DNA of 64,000 nucleotides from Castellaniella ginsengisoli (GTDB lineage Bacteria; Pseudomonadota; Gammaproteobacteria; Burkholderiales; Burkholderiaceae_B): the NCBI RefSeq assembly GCF_039523235.1, contig NZ_BAAAEX010000003.1, one strand, 5' to 3'. The notes beneath the pieces are model-generated. The model was not told the DNA's origin. It searched no databases and worked only from the letters and a program-made list of their open reading frames with translations. Below, one piece after another: positions 1-8,116 of this stretch (position 1 is the first letter of the stretch; each line of letters opens with the position of its first letter). Position numbers and translations under genes: made by a program.

Positions 1-1046
1 GGCCAATCCTGAACCGCATCGTTGTAGCTCCACATCGTCGGCGGCAGCAGGTTCTTGGCCGGCTGGCCCGCGCCCTGGAAGACGGCGGCGATGATGGCGG
101 GCTTGTCGATCGCCATGGACAGGGCCTGGCGGACACGCACGTCGGTGTAGGGCTTCTTTTCGGTGTTGAAGGACAGGTAGCCGACGTTCAGGCCGGCCTG
201 CTCCAGCAACTGGATCTCTTTGTTTTCACGCATCGAATCCAGATCGGCCGGGTTCGGGTACGGCATCGACTGGCACTCGTTCTTTTGCAGCTTGGCATAG
301 CGCACCGAGGCGTCGGGCGTGATGGCGAAGACCAGCCGGTCGACCAGGGGCCGGTCGCCCCAGTAAGCCTTGAACGCCTTGTACAGAATGCGCGCATCCT
401 TCTGGTAGGTGCCGAACTCGAAGGGGCCGGTGCCGATGGGATCGGTATCGACCTTGGTCGGCGTGCCGGCCTTCATCATGGCGTCGGCATATTCGGCCGA
501 CTGGATGGAGGCGAAGTCCATGCCCAGGTTGGCGATGAAAGGCGCCTCGGGACGGACTAGGACGAAGCGGACGGTATGGTCATCGACCTTTTCGATGCGG
601 TCGATGAGTTCGCCCATCCCCATGCCCTCGAAATACTGGTAGGAGCCGTTGGATACTTTATGGAACGGGTGGTCGGCGTTCTTCTGGCGCTGGAACGAGA
701 ACAGCACGTCGTCGGCGTTGAAGTCGCGGCTCGGCTTGAAGAGCTTGTTGGAGTGGAACTTCACCCCTTTGCGCAGGTGGAAGGTGTAGATCTTGCCGTC
801 TTCGCTCACATCCCAGGATTCTGCCAGGCCCGGCACAATCTCGGTGGAGCCGGCCTTGAACTCAACCAGGCGGTCGAAAATCGGGTGGGTTGCGTCATTG
901 GTCGTGCCCGCCGTGAAGAATGCGGCGTTGAAGCCTTCGGGCGAGCCTTCGGAGCAGTAAACGTAGGTCGTGGTGGCGGCCTGCGCAGTCGCCATGGCCA
1001 TGGACACCAGGGCCAGGCCCAGCGTCCGCTTGAAGATCTTCTTCAT
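1..1046 (-). CDS. Dipeptide/oligopeptide ABC transporter substrate-binding protein (family 5, DppA-like), 3' end outside window
   Basis: Reading leftward from the ATG at 1046, an uninterrupted frame of 348 codons runs off the window edge. Family 5 proteins are usually about 530 residues, so roughly the N-terminal two thirds are present. Residues 1-23 form a signal peptide (MKKIFKR, hydrophobic core, AQA cleavage site), so the product is periplasmic. The mature part has the family 5 pattern: an early YCSEGSPEGFNAA strand, then PGLAESWDVSEDGKIYTFHLR near residue 75 and KFHSNKLFKPSRDFNADDV. It should capture di/oligopeptides, or a related ligand such as heme, for a DppBCDF-type importer that would lie beyond position 1. 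A good ribosome site (GAGGT) precedes the ATG. Ligand specificity cannot be read from sequence. Confidence 0.9.
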   Translation of the reverse strand, partial: MKKIFKRTLGLALVSMAMATAQAATTTYVYCSEGSPEGFNAAFFTAGTTNDATHPIFDRLVEFKAGSTEIVPGLAESWDVSEDGKIYTFHLRKGVKFHSNKLFKPSRDFNADDVLFSFQRQKNADHPFHKVSNGSYQYFEGMGMGELIDRIEKVDDHTVRFVLVRPEAPFIANLGMDFASIQSAEYADAMMKAGTPTKVDTDPIGTGPFEFGTYQKDARILYKAFKAYWGDRPLVDRLVFAITPDASVRYAKLQKNECQSMPYPNPADLDSMRENKEIQLLEQAGLNVGYLSFNTEKKPYTDVRVRQALSMAIDKPAIIAAVFQGAGQPAKNLLPPTMWSYNDAVQDW

Positions 1047-1241
1047 CGTAACCTCTTTGAATGTGACCACGAATGGGGGGCAGTCCCGGCGTCGAACATG
1101 CATTGGCGCCGCTGCCGCAAATTTTTTGAAAAGTAGCACATAAAGCCCCGCAGACTCCAGTCATCAGCATCAAGGATTACCCGGAGAACGAACTGCGCAA
1201 TTTTCCTGGAATCAGGCAATTCCGGCGGGGCGCAGGGATCC

Positions 1242-1277
1242 GCGGGGCGCGGGCCGCCCGCCAGGCCGGCGCCCCGC
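1242..1277 (-). terminator. GC-rich hairpin after the DUF945 gene
   Basis: GCGGGGCGC at 1242-1250 pairs perfectly with GCGCCCCGC at 1269-1277, just past the stop of the leftward gene ending at 1286. No T-run follows on the minus strand, so this is a weak terminator candidate. The rest of the 1047-1285 gap shows no gene. Confidence 0.3.
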
Positions 1278-1285
1278 GCCCGGCG

Positions 1286-2716
1286 TCATTCCAGGCTCAT
1301 CGAACCGCCGAACCGCGCGGCGAAATCGGCCGGCGACATGTCCTGCCCATTGGACGTGACCCGGCCGTCGGCATAACGGTAATCGGCCGTGACCGCATCA
1401 TCCCGGCGTTGCACCAGACCCAGGCGCTCCAGCCGGCCGACGTATTGATCGAACAGCATGCTGACCAGCGCCACCGTCATGTCGGCTCCCTCGCCGCTGG
1501 CCTGCGTCTGGCGGACGACCTGCAGCAGCATGGGTTTGGACAGGCTCAGTTGCGCCGTCACCTGGCGGATGGCGTTTTCGATCAACCCCCCCAGGTCGGC
1601 GGGCGCATCCTCGGATGCCGGCCGGAATTCGGCCACGGCCTTGAGTTCGCTTGTCCCCTGGGGGGTTTCCCAGCGCAGGCCGTCAAGCGCCAGGCGCGGC
1701 CCCGCCGCCAGCACGGGCACCGCCAGCGCGCGCAGTTGCTGCTGCTCCTGAGTGGAAAGCCCTTCGTCCGCATCCTCGTCGGTGCCCAGTTCCTCCAGCG
1801 CACCGGCCAGCGCCTGCAGCGCCGGCATGTCGAGGTGTTCGGCCGACAGAGCCAGCGTGATCCGTCCCAGGTCCCGGCGGTCCACCTGCAACTGACCGAG
1901 GTCGTAATTCAGCCGGCTGTCCAGCAAACTGCCCGTGCGGGCCGAGTCCGAGCGCAGCGAAGGCCCGGCGAACACCACCGGCGGCACATCGGGCACGTCG
2001 ATCCCGACCCGCTCGAACCGCGCCTCTTGCCGCGATTGCAGGTCGGACTCGCCGCTTCGGGTGGTGCTGCCGTCGAAATCCAGCCCTTCAAGGCGCACCC
2101 GGACACCGGAATCGGCATCGAAAGCGGCCAGGCGCTCGATCCGCCCCGAGACAGCCGTCATCCGCGTGTCCGGGTCGTAGTCGATCCGTACCAGGCTGCC
2201 GCTGAAATCCAGCCGGTCATCAGCCAGCCGGACCGGCTCCACGTGCCAGCGTGCCGCGACCCCGCCATCGAAACCCACCCGCGACTGCAGCGTCCAGGGC
2301 GCGGTCCCGGCCGGCATGGCGTCGAACCAGGGCTGCCACGCACCGCCCGGCAGCGGCTCGATCACGCTCCAGGCCGCCGCGGGCCGCCATTCGCCCTGGC
2401 GCAGGGCCGCCCAGGGCCAGGGGCCATGCGACAGGGCATCACGCAGGCTCAGCACCTGATCCTTGCCTTCCTCGTCGCGGAACTGGAAACCGTAGCGGAC
2501 ATCCGAAGAAAACACGCCGCGCCGATAATCCTGGACCGTCAAGACGGGGCGCGGATCGGAAGAAGTCCATTGGGCGGCGATTTCCAGGTTGGCCTGTTCG
2601 ACCCAGGCCTCGATGCGATCCTGCGCCAGGCGCCCGGCATACCAGGAGCCTCCTCCATAGGCAAGGGCCAGGGCGGCGACCAGGCCGGCGGCGGTCTTCA
2701 GCGAGCGGTGGCTCAT
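1286..2716 (-). CDS. YdgA-like DUF945 family protein
   Basis: This 476-residue protein has an N-terminal membrane anchor (about residues 7-27, ending GGGSWYAGR) and a long extracytoplasmic body. The opening pattern (hydrophobic helix, W-Y-G-R, then RIEAWVEQANLEI and a QDYRRGVFSSDVRYGFQF stretch) matches the YdgA/DUF945 family. The family is conserved in gamma- and betaproteobacteria but its biochemical role is poorly defined. The ATG at 2716 overlaps the TGA of the upstream dehydrogenase by 4 bases, so translation is probably coupled. It is the last gene of the fkpB-ispH operon. Its long body is rich in Asp, Arg and Leu with no recognisable catalytic motif. Family assignment is reasonably secure, function is not. 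Confidence 0.8.
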   Translation of the reverse strand: MSHRSLKTAAGLVAALALAYGGGSWYAGRLAQDRIEAWVEQANLEIAAQWTSSDPRPVLTVQDYRRGVFSSDVRYGFQFRDEEGKDQVLSLRDALSHGPWPWAALRQGEWRPAAAWSVIEPLPGGAWQPWFDAMPAGTAPWTLQSRVGFDGGVAARWHVEPVRLADDRLDFSGSLVRIDYDPDTRMTAVSGRIERLAAFDADSGVRVRLEGLDFDGSTTRSGESDLQSRQEARFERVGIDVPDVPPVVFAGPSLRSDSARTGSLLDSRLNYDLGQLQVDRRDLGRITLALSAEHLDMPALQALAGALEELGTDEDADEGLSTQEQQQLRALAVPVLAAGPRLALDGLRWETPQGTSELKAVAEFRPASEDAPADLGGLIENAIRQVTAQLSLSKPMLLQVVRQTQASGEGADMTVALVSMLFDQYVGRLERLGLVQRRDDAVTADYRYADGRVTSNGQDMSPADFAARFGGSMSLE

Positions 2717-3606
2717 CGGTGTTCTTCTCCATCAGGGCGCTTGCGGGCGCGTTCGTATAGTTGAATCAATTGCGAGGCGTCTTCGGCCCCCAGGCCCTGA
2801 CGGCTGGCCAGACGGTAGCTTTGCCCGGTGGCGGCGGCCACCGGCATGGCCGTGCCCTGCGCGCGCGCCAGCGCCGCCACGGCATCCAGATCCTTCAGCA
2901 TGGTATCCAGGGTGGCCTGGGCCGGCCCGGGCGCCTGCGTCATGCGCGGCACGAAGATCTGCAACAGGGTGGAGTCGGCCCAGCCGCCGGCCAGGGCCTC
3001 ATTCAGGCGGGCGGCATTCACCCCGGCGTCCCGTGCCAGCGCGATGGACTCGGCAATGGCCGCGACGGTGGTGGTGACGATGGTCTGGTTGCACAGTTTG
3101 GTCACCTGCCCGCAACCGGTCGGGCCCATGTGGGTCACCCGGCTGGCATAGGCCATCAGCAGCGGCGTCGCCCGGGCGCAGGCGTCGGCCGGGCCGCCCG
3201 CCATGATGGCCAGGGTGCCGGCCGCCGCCCCGCCGGTGCCGCCGGATACCGGCGCATCCAGCCAGACCGCGCCATTGGCGCGGGCCAGGCGATCGGAAAA
3301 CTCGCACGTCTCGGCCGGCGGAATGGAAGAGTGATCGATCAGCAGTTCGAGCGCGCCCGCCCGGGCCAGCCCTTCGGCGCCGAACACCACGTCGCGCACC
3401 GCCGCCGCATCGAACAGGCACAGCGCCACCCAGGCGCACCGGTCTCCCAGTTCGCGCGGGGTGGCGCACACCTGCGCGCCGGCCGCCCGGATCTCGCCCA
3501 GAGGACCGGGCGAGCGGTTCCAGACATGGACCTCGTGCCCGGCCTGCAGCAAACGGCGCACCATGGGCACGCCCATGCGGCCCAGCCCGCAGAATCCGAT
3601 TTTCAT
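2713..3606 (-). CDS. NAD(P)-dependent oxidoreductase, 3-hydroxyisobutyrate dehydrogenase/tartronate semialdehyde reductase family
   Basis: The product is a 297-residue cytosolic beta-hydroxyacid dehydrogenase. The N-terminal Rossmann motif GLGRMG lies at residues 7-12. The substrate loop DAPVSGGTGGAAAGTL sits near residue 120, and the catalytic Lys is in GCGQVTKLCNQ (about residue 168). Members oxidise 3-hydroxyisobutyrate or reduce tartronate semialdehyde; the sequence does not decide which. The chosen ATG at 3606 is where the Rossmann fold begins. The open frame extends further upstream, but that part overlaps ispH and is compositionally shadow. It begins 2 bases after the ispH stop and overlaps the next gene by ATGA, so it belongs to the fkpB-ispH operon. 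Confidence 0.88.
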   Translation of the reverse strand: MKIGFCGLGRMGVPMVRRLLQAGHEVHVWNRSPGPLGEIRAAGAQVCATPRELGDRCAWVALCLFDAAAVRDVVFGAEGLARAGALELLIDHSSIPPAETCEFSDRLARANGAVWLDAPVSGGTGGAAAGTLAIMAGGPADACARATPLLMAYASRVTHMGPTGCGQVTKLCNQTIVTTTVAAIAESIALARDAGVNAARLNEALAGGWADSTLLQIFVPRMTQAPGPAQATLDTMLKDLDAVAALARAQGTAMPVAAATGQSYRLASRQGLGAEDASQLIQLYERARKRPDGEEHR

Positions 3607-3608
3607 GA

Positions 3609-4568
3609 TCAGTCCGCCCGCTTGCGGGACAGCTCGCGCGGCAGGGGAAAGGCGACCTGCTCGCGCACCCCGTCCAGCGGCCGCACGGAGCGCGCGCCCA
3701 ACTCTTTGAGCCGGCCGATCACTTGCTCCACCAGGACCTCGGGCGCGGAGGCCCCCGCGGTCACGCCGACCCGCTTCGCGCCGCGCACCCATTCGGGATC
3801 GATCATGTCGGGGTGGTCCAGCAAGTAGGCGGTCACGCCCTTGCGCTCGGCGACTTCGCGCAGGCGGTTGGAGTTGGAACTGTTCGGGCTGCCCACCACC
3901 AGCACCAGGTCGCACTGCGGCGCCATGATGCGCACGGCATCCTGGCGGTTCTGCGTGGCATAGCAAATATCGCTTTTCTTGGGCTCGGCAATGTCCGGAA
4001 AGCGCGTGCGCAATGCGTCGGCCACCTGAGCGGCATCATCGATGGACAAGGTGGTCTGGGTCACGAAGGCCAGGTGGTCCGGACGGCGCACCTGGAGGGC
4101 CAGGACGTCTTCGACCGACTCGACCAGGTACATGCCGTCATCGGCCTGGCCCAGCGTGCCCTCGACTTCCGGGTGGCCCTTGTGGCCGATCATGATGACC
4201 TCGCGGCCCTCTTTGCGCATGCGGGCGACCTCGACGTGCACCTTGGTCACCAGCGGGCAGGTGGCGTCGAAGATGCGCTGGCCGCGCCGTTGCGCCTCGT
4301 CGCGCACGGCGCGCGAGACCCCGTGCGCGGAAAAGATCACGATGGCGCCCGAGGGGGCGTCCTCCAGTTCGTCGATGAAGATCGCCCCCTTGGCGCGCAG
4401 GTCTTCGACCACGTAGCGGTTGTGCACGATCTCGTGGCGCACGTAGATCGGCGCCCCGTGGATCTCCAGGGCGCGTTCGACGATCTCGATGGCCCGGTCG
4501 ACGCCTGCGCAGAAGCCGCGCGGCTGCGCCAGGACGATCTCGGCGCCCGGCCCGGTCTCTCCGCTCAT
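3609..4568 (-). CDS. ispH: 4-hydroxy-3-methylbut-2-enyl diphosphate reductase
   Basis: IspH (LytB) catalyses the last step of the MEP isoprenoid pathway, reducing HMBPP to IPP and DMAPP with a [4Fe-4S] cluster. At 319 residues it is close to the E. coli length. The three cluster cysteines are visible in PRGFCAGVDRA (Cys20), FDATCPLVTKVH (near residue 105) and KSDICYATQNRQ (near 200). The substrate-binding ALEIHG...YVRHEIVHN and SPNSSNSNRL motifs are present. Its ATG overlaps the fkpB stop (ATGA), the fkpB-ispH coupling that recurs across proteobacteria. The frame extends further upstream into fkpB as shadow and was not used. Confidence 0.97.
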   Translation of the reverse strand: MSGETGPGAEIVLAQPRGFCAGVDRAIEIVERALEIHGAPIYVRHEIVHNRYVVEDLRAKGAIFIDELEDAPSGAIVIFSAHGVSRAVRDEAQRRGQRIFDATCPLVTKVHVEVARMRKEGREVIMIGHKGHPEVEGTLGQADDGMYLVESVEDVLALQVRRPDHLAFVTQTTLSIDDAAQVADALRTRFPDIAEPKKSDICYATQNRQDAVRIMAPQCDLVLVVGSPNSSNSNRLREVAERKGVTAYLLDHPDMIDPEWVRGAKRVGVTAGASAPEVLVEQVIGRLKELGARSVRPLDGVREQVAFPLPRELSRKRAD

Positions 4569-5035
4569 AGGACCCCCAGAATCTTGATCTCGACCTGGAG
4601 ATCGATGCCCGCCAGCGGATGGTTGAAGTCGAACAGGGCGGCATCGTCCCGCAGGGTCTTGAGCACGCCGGAATAACGGCCGCCGTTGGGCGCCACGAAT
4701 TCGATCATGTCGCCCGCCTCGAATTCGGTATCCGGCGGGGCGTTGCGCGCCATCTCGTCGCGGCTGACCCACCGCAGCAGATCCGCGTTGCGCTCACCGT
4801 AGGCCTGGGCGGCCGGCAGATCCGCCGTGAAGTGATCCCCCTCGGGGCGGTCGAGCAGCAGGGCCTCGATGCCGGGCGCCCACTGGCCGATGCCCATCTG
4901 CAGGGTCGCGGGCCGGTCCAGGAAAGTATCGACGAAGGCCGTGCCGGCCCCGGGACCGGTCAGCAGTTCGATGCGGTAGTGCAGCGTGACATAAGAGTCC
5001 GGACGGACGTGCTGCGCGGCTTGAGATGAAGTCAA
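4565..5035 (-). CDS. fkpB: FKBP-type peptidyl-prolyl cis-trans isomerase (SlpA-like)
   Basis: This 156-residue cytosolic prolyl isomerase belongs to the SlpA/FkpB group. It keeps the bipartite FKBP fold: VTLHYRIEL...FVDTFLDRPATLQMGIGQWAPGIEALLL at the start and a VEIKILGV strand at the end, with the insert domain between. FkpB accelerates proline isomerisation and acts as a folding helper. The start is a TTG at 5035: an in-frame stop lies only a few codons upstream, there is no ATG before the conserved core, and a weak GGTGG ribosome site sits 5 bases before it. It is the first gene of the leftward operon with ispH, and its promoter must lie in the 50 bases shared with the divergent radC. Confidence 0.93.
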   Translation of the reverse strand: MTSSQAAQHVRPDSYVTLHYRIELLTGPGAGTAFVDTFLDRPATLQMGIGQWAPGIEALLLDRPEGDHFTADLPAAQAYGERNADLLRWVSRDEMARNAPPDTEFEAGDMIEFVAPNGGRYSGVLKTLRDDAALFDFNHPLAGIDLQVEIKILGVL

Positions 5036-5085
5036 AATGCCACCGTGAAGGAATCAATGCAAACCCGATCATTTTAGGACCTATC

Positions 5086-5763
5086 ATGCCACAAGACACT
5101 CGATCCCCCTGTTCCGAGCGTCCCCGGGAACGTCTGCTGCGGCACGGGGCCCAGACGCTGACCTCCGCCGAACTGCTGGCGGTGCTGCTGCGCACCGGCA
5201 CGCGCGGCCGGGACGCGACCGACATGGGGCGCCGGATGATCGAGCATTTCGGCGGACTGCGCCGCCTGCTGTCGGCGGAATCCTCGGCATTGATGGCCTT
5301 CCCCGGCATGGGGCCGGCCAAGACCTGCGAACTGCTGGCAGTCCAGGAACTCAGCCGCCGCGCCATCGAAGAGCCGCTGCGCAACGGCCGCGCGCTGAGC
5401 CAGCCCGGCCGGGTCAAGCAGTTCTGCGCCCTGCGCCTGGCCCACCTGCGTGTGGAGCATTGCATCGCCCTGTTTCTGGACAGCCAGTTGCAGTTGATCG
5501 AATGCGGCGAAATCGCGCGCGGCACGCTGTCGCACGCCTCGATCTACCCCCGCGAAGTCGTGAAGGCCGCCCTCGGGCATCACGCCGCCGCCTTGATCCT
5601 GGCCCACAACCACCCTTCGGGCCTGGCCGAACCCAGCCCGGCCGACATCGCCCTGACGCACCAGTTGAAGCAGGCGCTCGCCCTGGTGGACGTCCGGCTG
5701 CTGGACCACCTGATCGTCGGCGCGACCGAAGTCACCTCCCTGGCGGAACGGGGGCAGGTGTAG
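5086..5763 (+). CDS. radC: RadC family JAB/MPN-domain protein
   Basis: This 225-residue RadC/YicR protein has an N-terminal helix-hairpin-helix region (PGMGPAKTCELLAVQELS) and a C-terminal JAB1/MPN metalloprotease-like domain with the zinc motif HNHPSGLAEPSPAD starting at His174. Despite the name, a DNA-repair role is not established for the family. The ATG at 5086 (MPQDTRSP) is preferred over the upstream in-frame ATG at 5026, which would overlap the divergent fkpB start. The N-terminal RPRERLLRHG, normal for RadC, follows directly. It is a single gene, divergent from fkpB with about 50 bases between starts. Confidence 0.95.
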   Translation: MPQDTRSPCSERPRERLLRHGAQTLTSAELLAVLLRTGTRGRDATDMGRRMIEHFGGLRRLLSAESSALMAFPGMGPAKTCELLAVQELSRRAIEEPLRNGRALSQPGRVKQFCALRLAHLRVEHCIALFLDSQLQLIECGEIARGTLSHASIYPREVVKAALGHHAAALILAHNHPSGLAEPSPADIALTHQLKQALALVDVRLLDHLIVGATEVTSLAERGQV

Positions 5764-5841
5764 CCACTGGATATTGGACAGCCGCCGTAGTAGAATGGTG
5801 GGCTTATCTTGGATACGTTGCCAGGGTTCTGATGCAGTGCG

Positions 5842-5865
5842 CCCCCTTTTTGACCGGGGGTTTTT
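5842..5865 (+). terminator. Rho-independent terminator-like hairpin in the radC-rpmE2 gap
   Basis: CCCCC (5842-5846), a 9-base loop, GGGGG (5856-5860), then TTTTT (5861-5865). It lies 79 bases after radC and 48 bases before rpmE2. If rpmE2 is transcribed from the TAGAAT box at 5791-5796, the hairpin is inside its leader. Confidence 0.5.
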
Positions 5866-5913
5866 GCTTCCACCAGGCTGGCGGTCCCTATTCATCTACC
5901 CACGGATTCCACC

Positions 5914-6174
5914 ATGAAAGAAGGCATTCACCCCGAGTACCGCGAAGTCGTGTTCCTCGACTTGCAGACCGGCAACAAGTTCATTTCGCGCTCGTCGCTC
6001 CACTCGCGCGAAACCACCGAAATCGACGGCAAGACCTATCCGCTCTTCAAGTGCGACGTGACGTCCGAGTCGCATCCCTTCTACACCGGCGCCCAGACGC
6101 GCATCGTCGAAACCGGCCGTGTTGAAAAGTTCCGCGCCCGCTTCGCCCGCACCGCTGGCACGGTCAAGAAATAA
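5914..6174 (+). CDS. rpmE2: 50S ribosomal protein L31 type B
   Basis: This 86-residue L31 opens MKEGIHPEYREVVFLDLQTG and has SRSSLHSRETTEIDGKTYPLFKCDVTSESHPFYTG. It lacks the zinc-binding CxxC pair near the N-terminus that marks type A L31, so it is the zinc-independent type B form (RpmE2/YkgM). It is part of the large ribosomal subunit. No AT-rich Zur-like palindrome is visible upstream, so zinc control is not supported by this sequence. A strong terminator follows at about 6300. It stands alone, after radC. Confidence 0.97.
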   Translation: MKEGIHPEYREVVFLDLQTGNKFISRSSLHSRETTEIDGKTYPLFKCDVTSESHPFYTGAQTRIVETGRVEKFRARFARTAGTVKK

Positions 6175-6180
6175 GGGCGC

Positions 6181-6252
6181 ACGCGCTGCGCAAGCTGCGC
6201 TTGCTTGCTGCCCCCGTGAGGCGCTTTTTGCCTTGGGGCGGCCCGGCGGCAA
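6181..6252 (-). repeat. Dispersed intergenic repeat, copy 1
   Basis: The stretch from about CTTGCTGCCCCC (6204) to GGCGGCCCGGCGGCAA (6252), with a CGCTGCGC-rich flank, matches almost base for base the reverse complement of 61933-62005. Both copies follow a gene end and lie next to a terminator. This looks like a short dispersed non-coding repeat of the genome. Confidence 0.75.
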
Positions 6253-6297
6253 GAAACAGGCTGGGCAGTGCCCTCTTCCCGCAGCAGCAATCGCTCT

Positions 6298-6325
6298 AAA
6301 AGGCAGCCGGATGGCTGCCTTTTTC
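6298..6325 (+). terminator. Rho-independent terminator after rpmE2
   Basis: AGGCAGCC (6301-6308), loop GGAT, GGCTGCCT (6313-6320), continuing into a T-run to 6324, with an A-run on the left. The perfect 8-bp stem gives a strong terminator for rpmE2. Confidence 0.85.
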
Positions 6326-6370
6326 ATTTAACATGGGCGCCATCCGCCCCTTTTCCCTGGTGCTTCTCCG

Positions 6371-8116
6371 GTGCTGTCCCAAGACCTGCGATCGACGCCC
6401 GCCCGCCTGACGGCCACGGCCGCCGCCAAACTGCCCCGCCCGTTCCTGCTGTGCGTCGGGCTGGTCTACATCCTGGCCGGCCTGTTCTACCGCGACCCCT
6501 GGAAAACCGACGACGTCACGGGCCTGGCGACCATGCTCACGGCCCTGTCGGGCCAGGAGCACGCCTGGCTGCTGCCCCAGGTCGGCCAACTGGCCCAGGC
6601 CCAGGACGGTCCGCTCGTCACCTGGGTCGGCGCCTTCTCGATCTGGGCGCTGCGCCCCCTGTTCGAGCTCTTCTACAGTTCCCTGGACGCGGCCATCATC
6701 GCCTCGCGCGTGCCCAATCTGCTGTGGTTCGCCCTGCTCACCGGCTCGATCTGGTATGGTACCTACCTCTTGGGCCGGCGCCCGGAATCCCAGCCGCTGG
6801 CCCTGCCTTTCGGCGGCGAGCCCAGCCCCCGCGACTACGGCCGCATGCTGGCCGACGCCGCCTTGCTGCTGATCGTCGCCACGGTCGGCATCGTCTGGCG
6901 CATGCATGAAACCTCCGAAGTGCCGGCCGTGATCGCCTGCCAGGCGCTGGCCTTCTACGCCGTGGCCCGCATGCTGGATCATCCGGTATCGGGAGCCGTC
7001 ACGCTGGGCGTGGCCGTGGGCCTGGCCTTCCTGGCGCGCGGCTGGCTGGGCGGCCTGCCCCTGATCCTGGCTGCGGCCCTCGCCTTCCTGCCCGGCCACC
7101 CCCTCGCGAACGAGCGCAAATGGCTGGCCGCCAGCACGCTGATCGCCGCCACGCTGATCCTGCTCTGGTGGATTCCCGCCCGCACCTTCGGCCCGTACTG
7201 GACCGAAAGCTGGCTGCTCTGGACAGGCAGCGCCTTCGCCTGGCCCAGCGCCCGCGCCTGGGGCAGCATCCTGCGCGATCTGCCGTGGTTCCTCTGGCCG
7301 ACCTGGCCGCTGGCCCTCCTGGCGCTATGGCGCTGGCGCGGCTGGTTCCGCGCGCCGCACGTCGCCATCCCGCTGAGTTTTGCCATCGGCGCCCTGCTGA
7401 CGCTGCTGGCCAGCGCCGATCCTTTCGAGCCCGAGTACAGCACGCTGGCCGTGCCGAGCGCCATTCTGGCGGCCCTCGCCCTGCCCACTTTGCGGCGCGG
7501 CGTGATCAATACCCTGGACTGGTTCGCCATGATGTGCTTCTCGCTGACGGCCGCCACCGTCTGGCTGGGCTGGGTGGCGCTGCAGGCCGGCTGGCCCGCC
7601 CAGATCGCCGCCAACATCGTCCGCCAGACCGGCAGCTTCCAGCCTCATCCCGCCTGGCCCGCCACGACCTTTGCCGTCCTCGGCACCCTCGCCTGGATCG
7701 CCCTGGTGCGCTGGCGCCTGCGCAGCCACCCCGCCGGCCTCTGGCGCGGCACGGCGCTGTCGGCCGGTGGCCTGATCACCACCTGGCTGCTGCTGGCCAC
7801 GCTGTGGATGCCCGCGCTCGACTACGTGCGCAGCTACCGCGGCGTCTCCGCCTCGCTGGCGGCCGCCCTCGAGCAATACCGCCGTCCGGGCGAATGCGTC
7901 CGCACACAGGGGCTGGGCAGCGGCCAGCGGGCGTCCTTCCTGGTGTTCGACGGGATCGAATTCAGCTTCGACGGCAACTGCCCCCTGCTGCTGCAGCAGC
8001 TCAGCCCCCGCAGCCTGCAATCGGGCGAGGCCTGGATGGCCGGGCATCCCGCGCTCTGGGAAGGCCGCCGCGAACCCGATCGCCACGAAATGTTCCGCCT
8101 CCTGCGCCTGCAATGA
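6371..8116 (+). CDS. Polytopic membrane glycosyltransferase-like protein (PMT/ArnT-like, GT39/GT83 type)
   Basis: The product is a 581-residue inner-membrane protein with about ten or more hydrophobic helices and a soluble C-terminal tail. The first periplasmic loop after helix 1 carries DPWKTDDVTGLATML, placed like the acidic catalytic loop of ArnT/PMT-type lipid-linked sugar transferases. A WRMHETSEVPAVI loop and a FLARGWLGGLPLIL segment also fit that fold. The likely role is transfer of a sugar from a polyprenyl carrier to an envelope acceptor; the acceptor is unknown. GTG at 6371 is the only plausible start before the first helix, and no clear ribosome site is seen. Its stop overlaps the ATG of the MATE gene, so the two are coupled. 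Confidence 0.75.
   Translation: MLSQDLRSTPARLTATAAAKLPRPFLLCVGLVYILAGLFYRDPWKTDDVTGLATMLTALSGQEHAWLLPQVGQLAQAQDGPLVTWVGAFSIWALRPLFELFYSSLDAAIIASRVPNLLWFALLTGSIWYGTYLLGRRPESQPLALPFGGEPSPRDYGRMLADAALLLIVATVGIVWRMHETSEVPAVIACQALAFYAVARMLDHPVSGAVTLGVAVGLAFLARGWLGGLPLILAAALAFLPGHPLANERKWLAASTLIAATLILLWWIPARTFGPYWTESWLLWTGSAFAWPSARAWGSILRDLPWFLWPTWPLALLALWRWRGWFRAPHVAIPLSFAIGALLTLLASADPFEPEYSTLAVPSAILAALALPTLRRGVINTLDWFAMMCFSLTAATVWLGWVALQAGWPAQIAANIVRQTGSFQPHPAWPATTFAVLGTLAWIALVRWRLRSHPAGLWRGTALSAGGLITTWLLLATLWMPALDYVRSYRGVSASLAAALEQYRRPGECVRTQGLGSGQRASFLVFDGIEFSFDGNCPLLLQQLSPRSLQSGEAWMAGHPALWEGRREPDRHEMFRLLRLQ

Noticed and set aside
5026..5085. An earlier in-frame ATG for radC at 5026
   Set aside because: It would overlap the fkpB start and add a stretch unlike RadC; the ATG at 5086 fits the family.
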